DNA from: Hepatocystis sp. ex Piliocolobus tephrosceles
Lineage: Eukaryota > Apicomplexa > Aconoidasida > Haemosporida > Plasmodiidae
Length of the DNA: 52,571 bases
Assembly (NCBI GenBank): GCA_902459845.2
Contig: CABPSV020000014.1
Location: forward strand, 1,958 to 54,528
Direction: 5' to 3'
The position numbers and the translations under genes were made by a program. This document shows positions 1 to 8,873 of this stretch, one piece after another (the stretch's first letter is position 1; the number at the start of each line of letters is the position of its first letter). The notes beneath the pieces were generated by a model that saw only the letters and a program-made list of their open reading frames with translations, did not search any database and was not told the DNA's origin.

Positions 1-3000
1 ACGGTACGAAAAATGTGGATAACGGTACGAAAAATGTGGTTGACGGTACAAAAAATGTGGTTGACGGTACGAAAAATGTGGATAACGGTACGAAAAATGT
101 GGATAACGGTACGAAAAATGTGGATAACGGTACGAAAAATGTGGATAACGGTACGAAAAATGTGGTTGACGGTACGAAAAATGTGGATAACGGTACGAAA
201 AATGTGGTTGACGGTACAAAAAATGTGGTTGACGGTACGAAAAATGTGGATAACGGTACGAAAAATGTGGATAACGGTACGAAAAATGTGGATAACCTAC
301 CCAATGTTGTAAAAAATGGATTTACAATAAATAGTAATAATGTCAACGATAGTGATACAGCTAACATATCTACAGATGGCAAGACAAAATTAAATAAAAC
401 AACACTTCTTTGTAATAACAACAATGAAATAACAGCTTATGAAACAAAAATGGATATAGTGGGTCAACTGACAAGATCTTGTATAAAAGAAGTACATAAA
501 AATGCATTAAATATGCATCAATTAAAAAATATAATTTTCAGATCGTACTTACAGTATCTTGAAAATTTAGAAACAACACCACAAGATGTACTAAATAAAT
601 ATTTAATAACTTATTTTATATATGGTAAAAATATAACCGATTTTAATGAATGTTTGGATCAAAAACATACATATGAAAGTTTACTAAAAGAGGATGAAGA
701 ATATTGGAAAAATTTATTAGAATGTTATTTTTTAAAAAATCCATTTGTTGAAGTAAGATGTTATCCTAGTATTAAAAGATCAAAACAATTAGAAAATTTT
801 GAAAAATGGCTAATGCAAAAAGAGAAAATGCATTATGGAGAAGAGAAATTAAGAAGAATGGTTCAATATATTGAAAATATAAAAAATGGTTCATATGATA
901 TAACTTATGATTATTTACAATCTAATATTCCTCCAGCAGATCCAAAAAATGTAACATTAGATAAGATAACAATAGTAAGAAATTTTGGTATTGCATCTGT
1001 CGGTGAACATATATCTAACGAATTTGACCAAGTGGAAAAACAATTAAATGTACCAGACGAAAAAAAACAATTAAATGTACCACCAACCGATGCAAACCGT
1101 TTAAATGACATAACGAACAAAATAAAAGAGTTACCCATACCAGTCCAAGTAAGCATAACATCATCTAAGTTTGTCACAATTGATATATTTATAAACACAA
1201 GTAAAATCGATGAAGAATTAAAAAAATATATTCCTTTATTAAGTTATTTATTATTCGAAACAGATATTAATGTTAATAATAATAATTTAAAATGTGAATT
1301 ATTTATAGAAGAATTAATAAAAAATACAATTTCTTATGACTGTTCATATGGATTAGGTTGTAATGTAGAAAATTTTAAATCAGATGGAATGAACAATATA
1401 CTACTAATAGAATTGAGTGGATTACTAAAAAAATATGACACTTTATTTGATTTAATATTTTTATCAATATTTCATATGAATTTAACTATGGAACGAGTTA
1501 AATTAATTATGAAATCTAAGTACCAAAATTTAATACAAAATAAAAATGATCCAAAAACTTTAATACGAAATGTAGAATATGTATTAAGATATGCTGCAGA
1601 TAGTAACACTAATTTATCATCCATTGGACAACAAGAATTAGTATTAGAACAAATACGTAATAAAAAAAAAATAAAAACAGTTTTTGAAAAATTAAACATA
1701 TTAAAAAATAAACTATTTTGTTTGGAGAATATGGCTATAACTATTGAAGGTGATTTAACAAAAATAAATAATATTTTTAGTTGGTTTGGTAGATGGTTTG
1801 AATATACTGATAAGAATAAATATATGGTGAAAAATGTTTATATAAATATATTTGATACTTTGAAAAATAATTATTGTATAAATGATTATATATTCGAAAT
1901 GGACACTACTCACATTTCTGATCAACTATTACCAGTGGATAACAACAACCTATCACCAGTGGATAACAACAACCTATCACCAGTAAATAACAACAACCTA
2001 TCACCAGTAAATAATAACAACCTATCACCAGTAAATAATAACAACCTATCACCAGTAAATAATAACAACCTATCACCAGTAAATAATAACAATATTATTA
2101 ATACATCCAACAAAGAATCTTCAATACCTATGGCAAAGGAAAAATATAATCTATCCACTTCGAATGTTGAACAATATAAAGATCAATACCCAATTCATAT
2201 TTTTAAACAACATATTTTATTAGGAGAAGCGATACATGGTAATCTAAAAGAATACTTACATGCATATTATAAAGATGAAATTAAAGATTTTAAATTAAAC
2301 ATAATTAATTCGAATGTTTATAATAGTATTATATGTGGAACAAAAACAACAGATGTATCTTATCTTAAACTAACTGTAAAAGCATGTGATAGTTATACCC
2401 ATGACGATTTTTGTGCTCTTTTCATTTTAAAAGAATTTTTTTCTATGACAGAAGGTCCATTATATAGTAGCATACGTAAAGGAGGTTATGCCTATTCATG
2501 CGGTTTAGATTTTAATCCTATTTTAGGAGAATTAACTTTATACATCTATCGTTCAAATGATATTACCTCTGCTTTTAAAGAAGCACTTAAAGTTTTATCA
2601 ATTTATTGCGATAATCATTTAAATGAAAAAGAATTATGTTTAGCAAAATATAGTACATATTATGCAATTTTCGATAAAGGAGGAATGGTAAATGATAAAA
2701 GTTTTCAAACTATTTGTTTGAATATAAAAAAATTACCATTAAATTTTTATCATAAGCTATTACAAGAGGTCGAACAAATTAGTGAAAAAAAATTATTATA
2801 TGCATGCCAAAAATATATATCAAGAATTATTCATTTTAAGGCAGATGAAAAAAATGCTTTAATAGGTTCGACATTATGTGTTGTTTGTCCTTCAGATAAA
2901 GTTGAACAAATAAAAAATGAAATGATACAAAGAACACCCATTTATAAAATTCATAACTTCACTACTCCTCAAATATATAAACTTTTAAAAACATACAAGT

Positions 3001-3308
3001 TTGATTTTTGTATAAATAATTTTGAAATTAAGGCAAGACAAAAAGGAAATAATATTACAGGGGATACTGATGGCACTAATAGTGACAATAATAGTGGCAA
3101 TAATAGTGGCAATAATAGTGGCAATAATAGTGGCACTAATAGTGGCAATAATAGTGGCACTAATAGTGACACAAATAGTGATACAAATAGTAACAGTCGT
3201 AGTGACAGTTGTAGTGACAGTTGTAGTGATAGTTGTAGTTACAGTTGTAGTGAAGATGACGATAGTGATGATAATTGTTCAAGTTTGGTTTACTCAGAAT
3301 ATGAATGA
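1..3308 (+). CDS. M16 (insulinase-like) metallopeptidase, 5' truncated
   Basis: The frame is open from base 3, before any ATG, so the gene begins outside the window; it ends at a TGA at 3306-3308. About 1100 residues are visible. They start with a 7-residue tandem repeat (DNGTKNV/VDGTKNV), continue through the helical block around LLECYFLKNPFVEVRCYPS, typical of the middle of M16C proteins, and reach a C-terminal M16 domain at about 2420-2960 (MTEGPLYSSIRKGGYAYSCG, then LGELTLYIYRS). An Asn-Leu-Ser-Pro-Val repeat at 1930-2091 splits the fold, and a Ser/Asn/Cys/Asp tail follows. The zinc motif HxxEH lies in the N-terminal domain and is not visible, so activity cannot be judged. The EGPLxxxIR block resembles the C05D11.1/Sdd3 branch of M16 more than classical insulysin, and falcilysin is another Plasmodium M16C enzyme. 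It converges on the HAD gene. From remembered P. falciparum order it would be the 'insulinase, putative' gene. Confidence 0.87.
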   Translation, partial: GTKNVDNGTKNVVDGTKNVVDGTKNVDNGTKNVDNGTKNVDNGTKNVDNGTKNVVDGTKNVDNGTKNVVDGTKNVVDGTKNVDNGTKNVDNGTKNVDNLPNVVKNGFTINSNNVNDSDTANISTDGKTKLNKTTLLCNNNNEITAYETKMDIVGQLTRSCIKEVHKNALNMHQLKNIIFRSYLQYLENLETTPQDVLNKYLITYFIYGKNITDFNECLDQKHTYESLLKEDEEYWKNLLECYFLKNPFVEVRCYPSIKRSKQLENFEKWLMQKEKMHYGEEKLRRMVQYIENIKNGSYDITYDYLQSNIPPADPKNVTLDKITIVRNFGIASVGEHISNEFDQVEKQLNVPDEKKQLNVPPTDANRLNDITNKIKELPIPVQVSITSSKFVTIDIFINTSKIDEELKKYIPLLSYLLFETDINVNNNNLKCELFIEELIKNTISYDCSYGLGCNVENFKSDGMNNILLIELSGLLKKYDTLFDLIFLSIFHMNLTMERVKLIMKSKYQNLIQNKNDPKTLIRNVEYVLRYAADSNTNLSSIGQQELVLEQIRNKKKIKTVFEKLNILKNKLFCLENMAITIEGDLTKINNIFSWFGRWFEYTDKNKYMVKNVYINIFDTLKNNYCINDYIFEMDTTHISDQLLPVDNNNLSPVDNNNLSPVNNNNLSPVNNNNLSPVNNNNLSPVNNNNLSPVNNNNIINTSNKESSIPMAKEKYNLSTSNVEQYKDQYPIHIFKQHILLGEAIHGNLKEYLHAYYKDEIKDFKLNIINSNVYNSIICGTKTTDVSYLKLTVKACDSYTHDDFCALFILKEFFSMTEGPLYSSIRKGGYAYSCGLDFNPILGELTLYIYRSNDITSAFKEALKVLSIYCDNHLNEKELCLAKYSTYYAIFDKGGMVNDKSFQTICLNIKKLPLNFYHKLLQEVEQISEKKLLYACQKYISRIIHFKADEKNALIGSTLCVVCPSDKVEQIKNEMIQRTPIYKIHNFTTPQIYKLLKTYKFDFCINNFEIKARQKGNNITGDTDGTNSDNNSGNNSGNNSGNNSGTNSGNNSGTNSDTNSDTNSNSRSDSCSDSCSDSCSYSCSEDDDSDDNCSSLVYSEYE
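3..296 (+). repeat. 21-bp coding minisatellite in the M16 gene
   Basis: About 14 head-to-tail copies of a 21-bp unit (GTGGATAACGGTACGAAAAA plus T, with a GTGGTTGAC variant). They encode DNGTKNV or VDGTKNV in the peptidase frame. The unit length is a multiple of three, so copy-number change keeps the frame. The array may extend left of the window. Confidence 0.95.
1930..2091 (+). repeat. 24-bp coding minisatellite in the M16 gene
   Basis: Seven copies of a 24-bp unit encode an 8-residue repeat (LSPVNNNN; the first two copies have VDNNN). The insert sits just before the C-terminal M16 domain, so it is probably a surface linker. Confidence 0.93.
3078..3245 (+). repeat. 12-bp coding repeats in the C-terminal tail of the M16 protein
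   Basis: A (NNSG/TNSG)n array grades into SDSC-type repeats and ends in an acidic stretch. The gradual change of unit suggests slippage inside a disordered tail. Confidence 0.9.
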
Positions 3309-3497
3309 AAAATTATTGATATATAACTTTCTTTAACATTAAAAAAAAAAAAATAACACATCGTTAAAATAGCACATCGTTAAAAACTGTCTTTTTTTTT
3401 TTTTTTTTTTTTTTTCACCCTATAGTTTTTTTGAACAAAAACTGTGATTAAAGTTGGAACAATCCAATTTAGTCGTATTAAATATTTTATGTTGTAC

Positions 3498-3532
<35 letters not shown>

Positions 3533-3581
3533 TAGTTGTCTATTCTATGCACGCTTATATGCATATGCACATACATATGTG

Positions 3582-3616
<35 letters not shown>

Positions 3617-3801
3617 TGATAAAAGTATGATAAATATATATATTTGTGTGTGTTTTTATACGTAATTATTATTTTTATGTATATAACTTATGTATACATT
3701 GTTGTATAATCTGAATTTTTGTTTATTTACCTTCACTTAGTCGTTTGATCGATTTTAAAAGCGACTATAGACGAAACAAACACAAAAAATAAATACATAA
3801 A

Positions 3802-4118
3802 TAAAATGAGAAAAATAAAGTGGCAAAAATAAAGTAAGAAAAATAAAGTGAGAAAAATAAAGTAAGAAAAATAAAGTGAGAAAAATAAAGTAAGAAAAAT
3901 AAAGTGAGAAAAATAAAGTGAGAAAAATAAAGTGAGAAAAATAAAGTGAGAAAAATAAAGTGAGAAAAATAAAGTAAGAAAAATAAAGTGAGAAAAATAA
4001 AGTGAGAAAAATAAAGTGAGAAAAATAAAGTGAGTAAAATAAAGTGAGAAAAATAAAGTAAGAAAAATAAAGTGAGCAAAATAAAGTGAATAAACTAAAG
4101 TGAGTAGAGTAAAGTAAG
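3802..4118. repeat. 14-bp minisatellite (GTGAGAAAAATAAA), about 22 copies
   Basis: The units alternate between GTGAGAAAAATAAA and GTAAGAAAAATAAA and decay at the right edge. The array is purine-only apart from T, strongly strand-asymmetric, and lies between two convergent genes. Confidence 0.95.
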
Positions 4119-4281
4119 CAATATATGTTTACAAGGGATTTTTTTTTAAACCAAACAAATATGTATATATAGACTATTTTCTATCAATAACATTTTGATT
4201 TTAAAAAGAAAATTTAAACAGTTTTGATAAAAAAAAAAAAGAAAATAATTCAATATATGTATATGTGTGTACATTTAGTTG

Positions 4282-4323
<42 letters not shown>

Positions 4324-4336
4324 AAAATAATAATAA

Positions 4337-4368
<32 letters not shown>
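4337..4368. repeat. (TAG)n trinucleotide tract
   Basis: About 11 TAG units follow a 36-base poly-A and some TAA units. Confidence 0.9.
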
Positions 4369-4502
4369 ATATGACAAAAACTTTAAAAAATATGTTTTTG
4401 TTTTGACATAATAAATGTACAAATTTGGTAAATAAAAAAATATGCACAGTACATATAGGTAAACATAACATGTAAGGCTCACTTTCTTTATATTTGTTAC
4501 AG

Positions 4503-4612
4503 TTGTATATATATATATGTATGGGTGTACATATATGTATGGGTGTACATGAATGTATGGGTGTGCATGTATGTATGGGTGTGCATATATGTATGGATGT
4601 ATAGGTGTACCC
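4503..4612. repeat. 18-bp minisatellite (ATGTATGGGTGTACATAT type)
   Basis: Five to six diverged copies carry a GGGTGTAC/GGGTGTGC core. It is unusually G-rich for this intergenic DNA and lies just beyond the HAD stop codon, probably in its 3' UTR. Confidence 0.85.
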
Positions 4613-4643
4613 AGTAGGGAGAAGAGGGCAAAACAAAAATTGT

Positions 4644-5747
4644 CTAAACTAAAATAACATCCAGATCACTACAATGGCGTATCTCAATGTCAATATAGTC
4701 ATACGGCAACACAACATTTGTTTCTCTTAATTTAGAAAAAATAGCATCAGCATAAGGATTGTGATGTTTTAGACGTCTGTTGTTCCCTTCATTGTTAATG
4801 TTACTACAGTTACTTGTATCTGTAGTTCTACTATTATTGGTATCTTTACTGGATATATCGTTAAACGTACTACATGTGCTACTATTACTTTCACTAATAT
4901 TGTCGTTTGAAATATTATCATAGTGCGTGCTATTAGCACTATCTATACTACATATATCACTATCACTATTTTTATTATTTTCGAATTTTAATTTTAAATA
5001 AGAATACCATTCATTTTTTAATATTTCCTTACCATCTCTAAACATAGTAATCCAAGCACAATTAATATTTTTATTTTTTGCTCCCATAATATCTGTATAT
5101 ATATCATCTCCTACATGTAACCACTCATCTAATTGTAAATTTATATTTTTATCTTTTAAAAAATTTTCAGCCAAATCAAATATTTTTACATTTGGTTTTG
5201 CAAATTCATAATCTACAGATCGTATAACAAAACTAAAAATTTCATTAAGAAATTTTATTTTTTTAGCATCCGAATCACCATTTGTTATTGCACCTAATAT
5301 ATAACCTCTTTGTTTTAATTCTTTTAAATATTCTAATGTACCTGGACTAATAAATAAATGAACGTTATTTTTTTTTTTATGCCATAACTCTTGTATATCC
5401 GTAACAAACTTTTGTTCATCGCAATTTGTTTTTTTTGCTAAATATTTCAAAGCATCTATTCTTATTCTTGTTAATACCTTTACATCTCCTTCTTGACTTA
5501 TTACATGATTTTTTAACAATTTTTTTACTACATTTGTAAATGATAAATCATATTTTTTTAATAAATAATCATATGTATTTTTATAATTTACTTTCAAATA
5601 TTTATAACATGCATTATCAGCATAATTTAGTAAAGCTTCTATATTCCATATTGTATGGTCTAAATCAAATGTTATTAATTTTATATTTTTAAAATTTTTA
5701 CTTTTACCCTTTTCGGTTAAATAATAGCATCTTGTTTCTTCTTGCAT
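4644..5747 (-). CDS. HAD-superfamily hydrolase (phosphatase-like)
   Basis: Single exon, 367 residues. All four HAD motifs are present: motif I DLDHT (residues 28-32, nucleophile Asp28, acid/base Asp30), motif II Thr/Asn in AITNGD (about 154-159), motif III Lys184 in FAKPN, and motif IV GDD...D (213-219). The helical stretch between motifs I and II fits a C1 cap, so a subclass IA phosphatase is likely. The frame runs eight codons further upstream but starts there with TTG; the first real ATG is at 5747-5745. Compared with family members of about 230-250 residues, it has a Ser/Asn/Asp-rich insert (about 260-320) followed by a less biased tail ending in CSDLDVILV. The substrate cannot be read from sequence. 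Remembered synteny points to the P. falciparum HAD-like gene next to NOP56. Confidence 0.92.
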   Translation of the reverse strand: MQEETRCYYLTEKGKSKNFKNIKLITFDLDHTIWNIEALLNYADNACYKYLKVNYKNTYDYLLKKYDLSFTNVVKKLLKNHVISQEGDVKVLTRIRIDALKYLAKKTNCDEQKFVTDIQELWHKKKNNVHLFISPGTLEYLKELKQRGYILGAITNGDSDAKKIKFLNEIFSFVIRSVDYEFAKPNVKIFDLAENFLKDKNINLQLDEWLHVGDDIYTDIMGAKNKNINCAWITMFRDGKEILKNEWYSYLKLKFENNKNSDSDICSIDSANSTHYDNISNDNISESNSSTCSTFNDISSKDTNNSRTTDTSNCSNINNEGNNRRLKHHNPYADAIFSKLRETNVVLPYDYIDIEIRHCSDLDVILV

Positions 5748-5895
5748 TTTAATGGTTGTGCTTGCGTACAAAAAATAGTAAAAAAAAAAAAAAAAAAAGT
5801 AAACAATTTAAAAGGCTTTTTTTTTTTTTTTATCTAGTAAATATGCACATATACATATACTTTATATAGTGACTTTGTGTTGCAATTGTATGGCT

Positions 5896-5896
<1 letters not shown>

Positions 5897-5944
<48 letters not shown>
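5897..5944. repeat. Poly-A homopolymer, 48 bases
   Basis: An uninterrupted A run upstream of the HAD start. With the T run at 47414-47461 it is among the longest in the window. Length may be unreliable in an assembly. Confidence 0.9.
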
Positions 5945-5947
<3 letters not shown>

Positions 5948-6157
5948 ATAATGCAAGGTACATATATATATATAGCTATATATGTGCGTAAGCGAATTCC
6001 TGCACAACCAACTATAAAATTTGTAGAATAATCTTACAAATCTAATATATTGTTTTTGTTTTCTTTTTGTTTTCTTTTTGTAATGCTCACTTTTTTATTT
6101 TATTTTATTTTTTTTTTTTTGAAAGGCTTAGCAAACAAATAAGTAAAATTGTAGCAA

Positions 6158-6337
6158 ATTAAGTTGTGGCATATAAAATTGTGGCATATAAAATTGTGGC
6201 ATATAAAATTGTGGCATATAAAATTGTGGCATATAAAATTGTGGCATATAAAATTGTGGCATATAAAATTGTGGCATATAAAATTGTGGCATATAAAATT
6301 GTGGCAAATTAAATTGTGGCAAATTAAATTGTGGCAA
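6158..6337. repeat. 15-bp minisatellite (GTGGCATATAAAATT)
   Basis: About nine near-identical copies, then three copies of a GTGGCAAATTAAATT variant. The ORFs it creates on both strands are shadows of the repeat. Confidence 0.95.
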
Positions 6338-7145
6338 AGTATAAAATAAAATAACAAATAGTAGTAAAACTAATAATAAAATAACAAAGTAATTAATTAA
6401 CAAACTTGGTGAAAAAACAAACTAATTAAAATGACAAAATAACAAAATAACAATAAAAAAAAAACTAATAAAGTAATAAAGTAATAAAATAATAAGTAGT
6501 AAAATAGTAATAAAATAGTAGTAAATAAGTAGTAAATTAGTAGTAAAATAGTAGTAAAATAGTAGTCAATAATAAATTGTAGTTAATAGTAAAATGCTAA
6601 AAATACTTGTGTAATTGTACGTCAAGTTAGTTTATACAAGATCAATTTTAAGAGCTTCTCACTTCTCATACAACAATTTTTGTACAAAAAAAAAAAAAAA
6701 AAAAAAAACAAAAATAATAACTCATGCAAAACATATTATGTACATATTATACATTGTCTTCCTATAATTTCACGTTTATAATAAATCGTAAAAACCACTA
6801 AAAAAAAAAAAAAAAAAAAAATATATTTGACATAAACACTTTTTTTTTTTTTTTTGAAATGTAACTAATAAATTAAATATACAAAATGCATATATATTTA
6901 TATATACACGTTTAAAAAAAAAAAAAAAAATAACTTAAATTTATTTGGAGAAGAGTATTTAAAATATAGATACACTTATGGACACATGTGAATGTTTAAA
7001 AAGGATAAATTAAAACCATGGAATGGCTTAGTTATTTTAGTAGGTAGGTAGGGTATATATACATAGATGTTAATTGTGTATAAAATATGTAAGAGATAAA
7101 TAGACAGTTTATCTATTTATTGGCTTTCTTTTTTATTTACTAACT

Positions 7146-7255
7146 GGATTTTTTTATTTATTGATTTGCTTTTTCATTTATTGATTTGCTTTTTCATTTA
7201 TTGATTTGCTTTTTCATTTATTGATTTGCTTTTTCATTTATTGATTTGCTTTTTT
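7146..7255. repeat. 20-bp minisatellite (TTTTTCATTTATTGATTTGC)
   Basis: Five nearly perfect copies with a degenerate leading copy, between the HAD and NOP56 genes. Confidence 0.93.
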
Positions 7256-7492
7256 AATAATAAGGGTTGACCAAAGAAATAACATCACTCTTTAATAAAA
7301 AAAAAACATAATATATATATTTATTTATATATGGAAATAAAAGTAAAAACAAAATTCAAAAAAAGCCTCGAAGTTAAAAAAAAAAAAAATCATCAAAAAA
7401 TGGTAAAAAAATGGTAAAAAAATGGTAAAAAAAAGGTAAAAAAATGCTCAAAAAAAAAAAAAAAAGTTAAAAAAAAAATGACAAAGTAAGGT

Positions 7493-7525
<33 letters not shown>

Positions 7526-7639
7526 TTTTTTACCATAACATTAAACAAATTAAGTGCTTTTATATTGGGCTGCCTTATTTAGGCGAGCATAGTAAAAAAT
7601 ACATAGGGCCATTTGATGCCTTTGTTTTTTAATTGTGCT

Positions 7640-7693
<54 letters not shown>

Positions 7694-8197
7694 TTATGTA
7701 TATTTATATATATTTACATACATAGTATATATATAACATATACATTCATTATGCCTATTAAATATACCAACAAATAACCCTATTTTTGTAACTAGGCGTG
7801 TTTTTTTTTTTTATTTTTTATTTTATTTTATTTTTATTTAATAAGCTACAATAATTAATTAATTAATTATTATAAAGGCTATACCAATGGCAATATATTT
7901 ATATATATATATTTCTGAACGAATATGCATTTATGTTTATATAATTATACATGTTTATGGTCATATGCTTAATATATGTATATTAATTTTTTTTTTTTTT
8001 TTTTCTCCTACTCAATTTAACTTATCAAAATATAAACATTTTTGTAATTTTGAAAAATAACACTTTTTGTTTTACGTTGTAGATGGTTTATTTAAAAATG
8101 TAAAAAAAAAATTTATTTTATTTTTTTTTTTATAACATATAATTGACTATTATCATTTTTGTTTAAATGAGCAATTGGGTTTTAATGTATAAAGATA

Positions 8198-8280
8198 ATT
8201 ACATTAAATATAAGTTCATGCATAAATATATATACATAATTTTACATTTATACTTGTCATGATCTTATATTTAATGTAAT
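8198..8280. other. 17-bp perfect inverted repeat (stem-loop candidate)
   Basis: The arm ATTACATTAAATATAAG at 8198-8214 is exactly complementary to 8264-8280. After one mismatch, five more pairs follow (8216-8220 with 8258-8262), leaving a loop of about 37 nt. A run of seven T (8287-8293) lies just downstream on the plus strand. It is unlike the (TA)n tracts because the arm is not internally repetitive. Confidence 0.7.
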
Positions 8281-8519
8281 ACCGATCTTTTTTTCTCATA
8301 CGGTGAATACATTTTGTTATTTTAAATTTAAACAGTAGTTACATGTACATGTACACGTAAATATATATTGTATATGTATATTATATATGTACATCCTTGT
8401 TAGTATGTATTAAGAATTTTTTTTTTTTTTTTTTTAACCCCATAATTTTGTTTGGCATAATTATACTAAATTAACTGGCCAATAATTTATCTGTTTTTCC
8501 TTGCTAAAACATTTGTTAA

Positions 8520-8815
8520 TTTTTAATTTTTAATTTTTAATTTTTAATTTATAGTTTATAATTTTTAATTTATAGTTTATAATTTATAGTTTATAATTTA
8601 TAGTTTATAATTTATAGTTTATAATTTATAGTTTATAATTTTGTAGTTTATAATTTATAGTTTATAATTTTGTAGTTTATAATTTATAGTTTATAATTTT
8701 ATAGTTTATAATTTATAGTTTATAATTTATAGTTTATAATTTATAGTTTATAATTTTATAGTTTATAATTTATAGTTTAAAATTTATAATTTTTAATTTA
8801 TAATTTTTTAATTTA
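8520..8815. repeat. 14-bp minisatellite (TTTATAATTTATAG) upstream of NOP56
   Basis: About 18 imperfect copies end some 60 bp before the NOP56 start. Nearly pure A/T, with one G per unit. Confidence 0.93.
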
Positions 8816-8835
8816 TAATTTTCATTTTTTTTTTA

Positions 8836-8873
8836 ATCTGTGACTAGCCCAGCTTACCTCAACCCCCAAAGAA
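8836..8873 (+). promoter_or_regulatory. GC-rich leader directly before the NOP56 start
   Basis: After the A/T-only minisatellite the sequence turns abruptly G+C-rich (GACTAGCCCAGCTTACCTCA, then ACCCCCAAAG) up to the ATG. TTTTTTTTAATCTGTGACTAG before it looks like a splice acceptor, so this may be the end of a spliced 5' UTR. That is inference. Confidence 0.45.

Larger units (their letters stand above)
3309..4643. other. Convergent intergenic region, no gene seen
   Basis: It separates the stop codons of the M16 gene and the HAD gene and must hold both 3' UTRs. It contains poly-T runs near 3395 and 3583, a (TA)n tract near 3510, the 14-bp array at 3802-4118, a poly-A followed by (TAG)n near 4286-4368, and an 18-bp array near 4503-4612. 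A weak stem (6 bp, 3738-3743 with 3762-3767, 18-nt loop) is the only structure in unique sequence. ORFs here are read-through of repeats. Confidence 0.8.
5748..8873. other. Divergent intergenic region between the HAD and NOP56 genes
   Basis: This 3.1-kb gap lies between two start codons, so it should contain two promoters and 5' UTRs. It holds poly-A runs (48 bases at 5897-5944, 47 at 7641-7687), a 15-bp array (6158-6337), AGTAGTAAAAT-type repeats (6480-6580), a 20-bp array (7146-7255), AATGGTAAAA units (7398-7445), an inverted repeat (8198-8280) and a 14-bp array (8520-8815). I see no protein gene or tRNA. Confidence 0.8.

Noticed and set aside
4201..4636. Overlapping ORFs rich in Phe, Tyr and Lys in the M16-HAD gap
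   Set aside because: They are read-through of poly-A, (TAG)n and the 18-bp array, with no constraint outside repeats.
6158..6337. CRISPR-like appearance of regularly repeated units
   Set aside because: Units are directly adjacent with no unique spacers, in a eukaryotic genome; this and the other arrays are minisatellites.
6100..6403. Repeat-protein ORFs (LWHIK / CHNFI / PQFYM units)
   Set aside because: All three frames of the same 15-bp array stay open because the unit has no stop in those frames. No unique flanking coding sequence.
5748..8873. Centromere
   Set aside because: A/T-rich and repetitive, but it lacks a 2-3 kb core of more than about 97% A+T. It contains several G-bearing arrays and unique stretches, and the neighbouring genes are ordinary.
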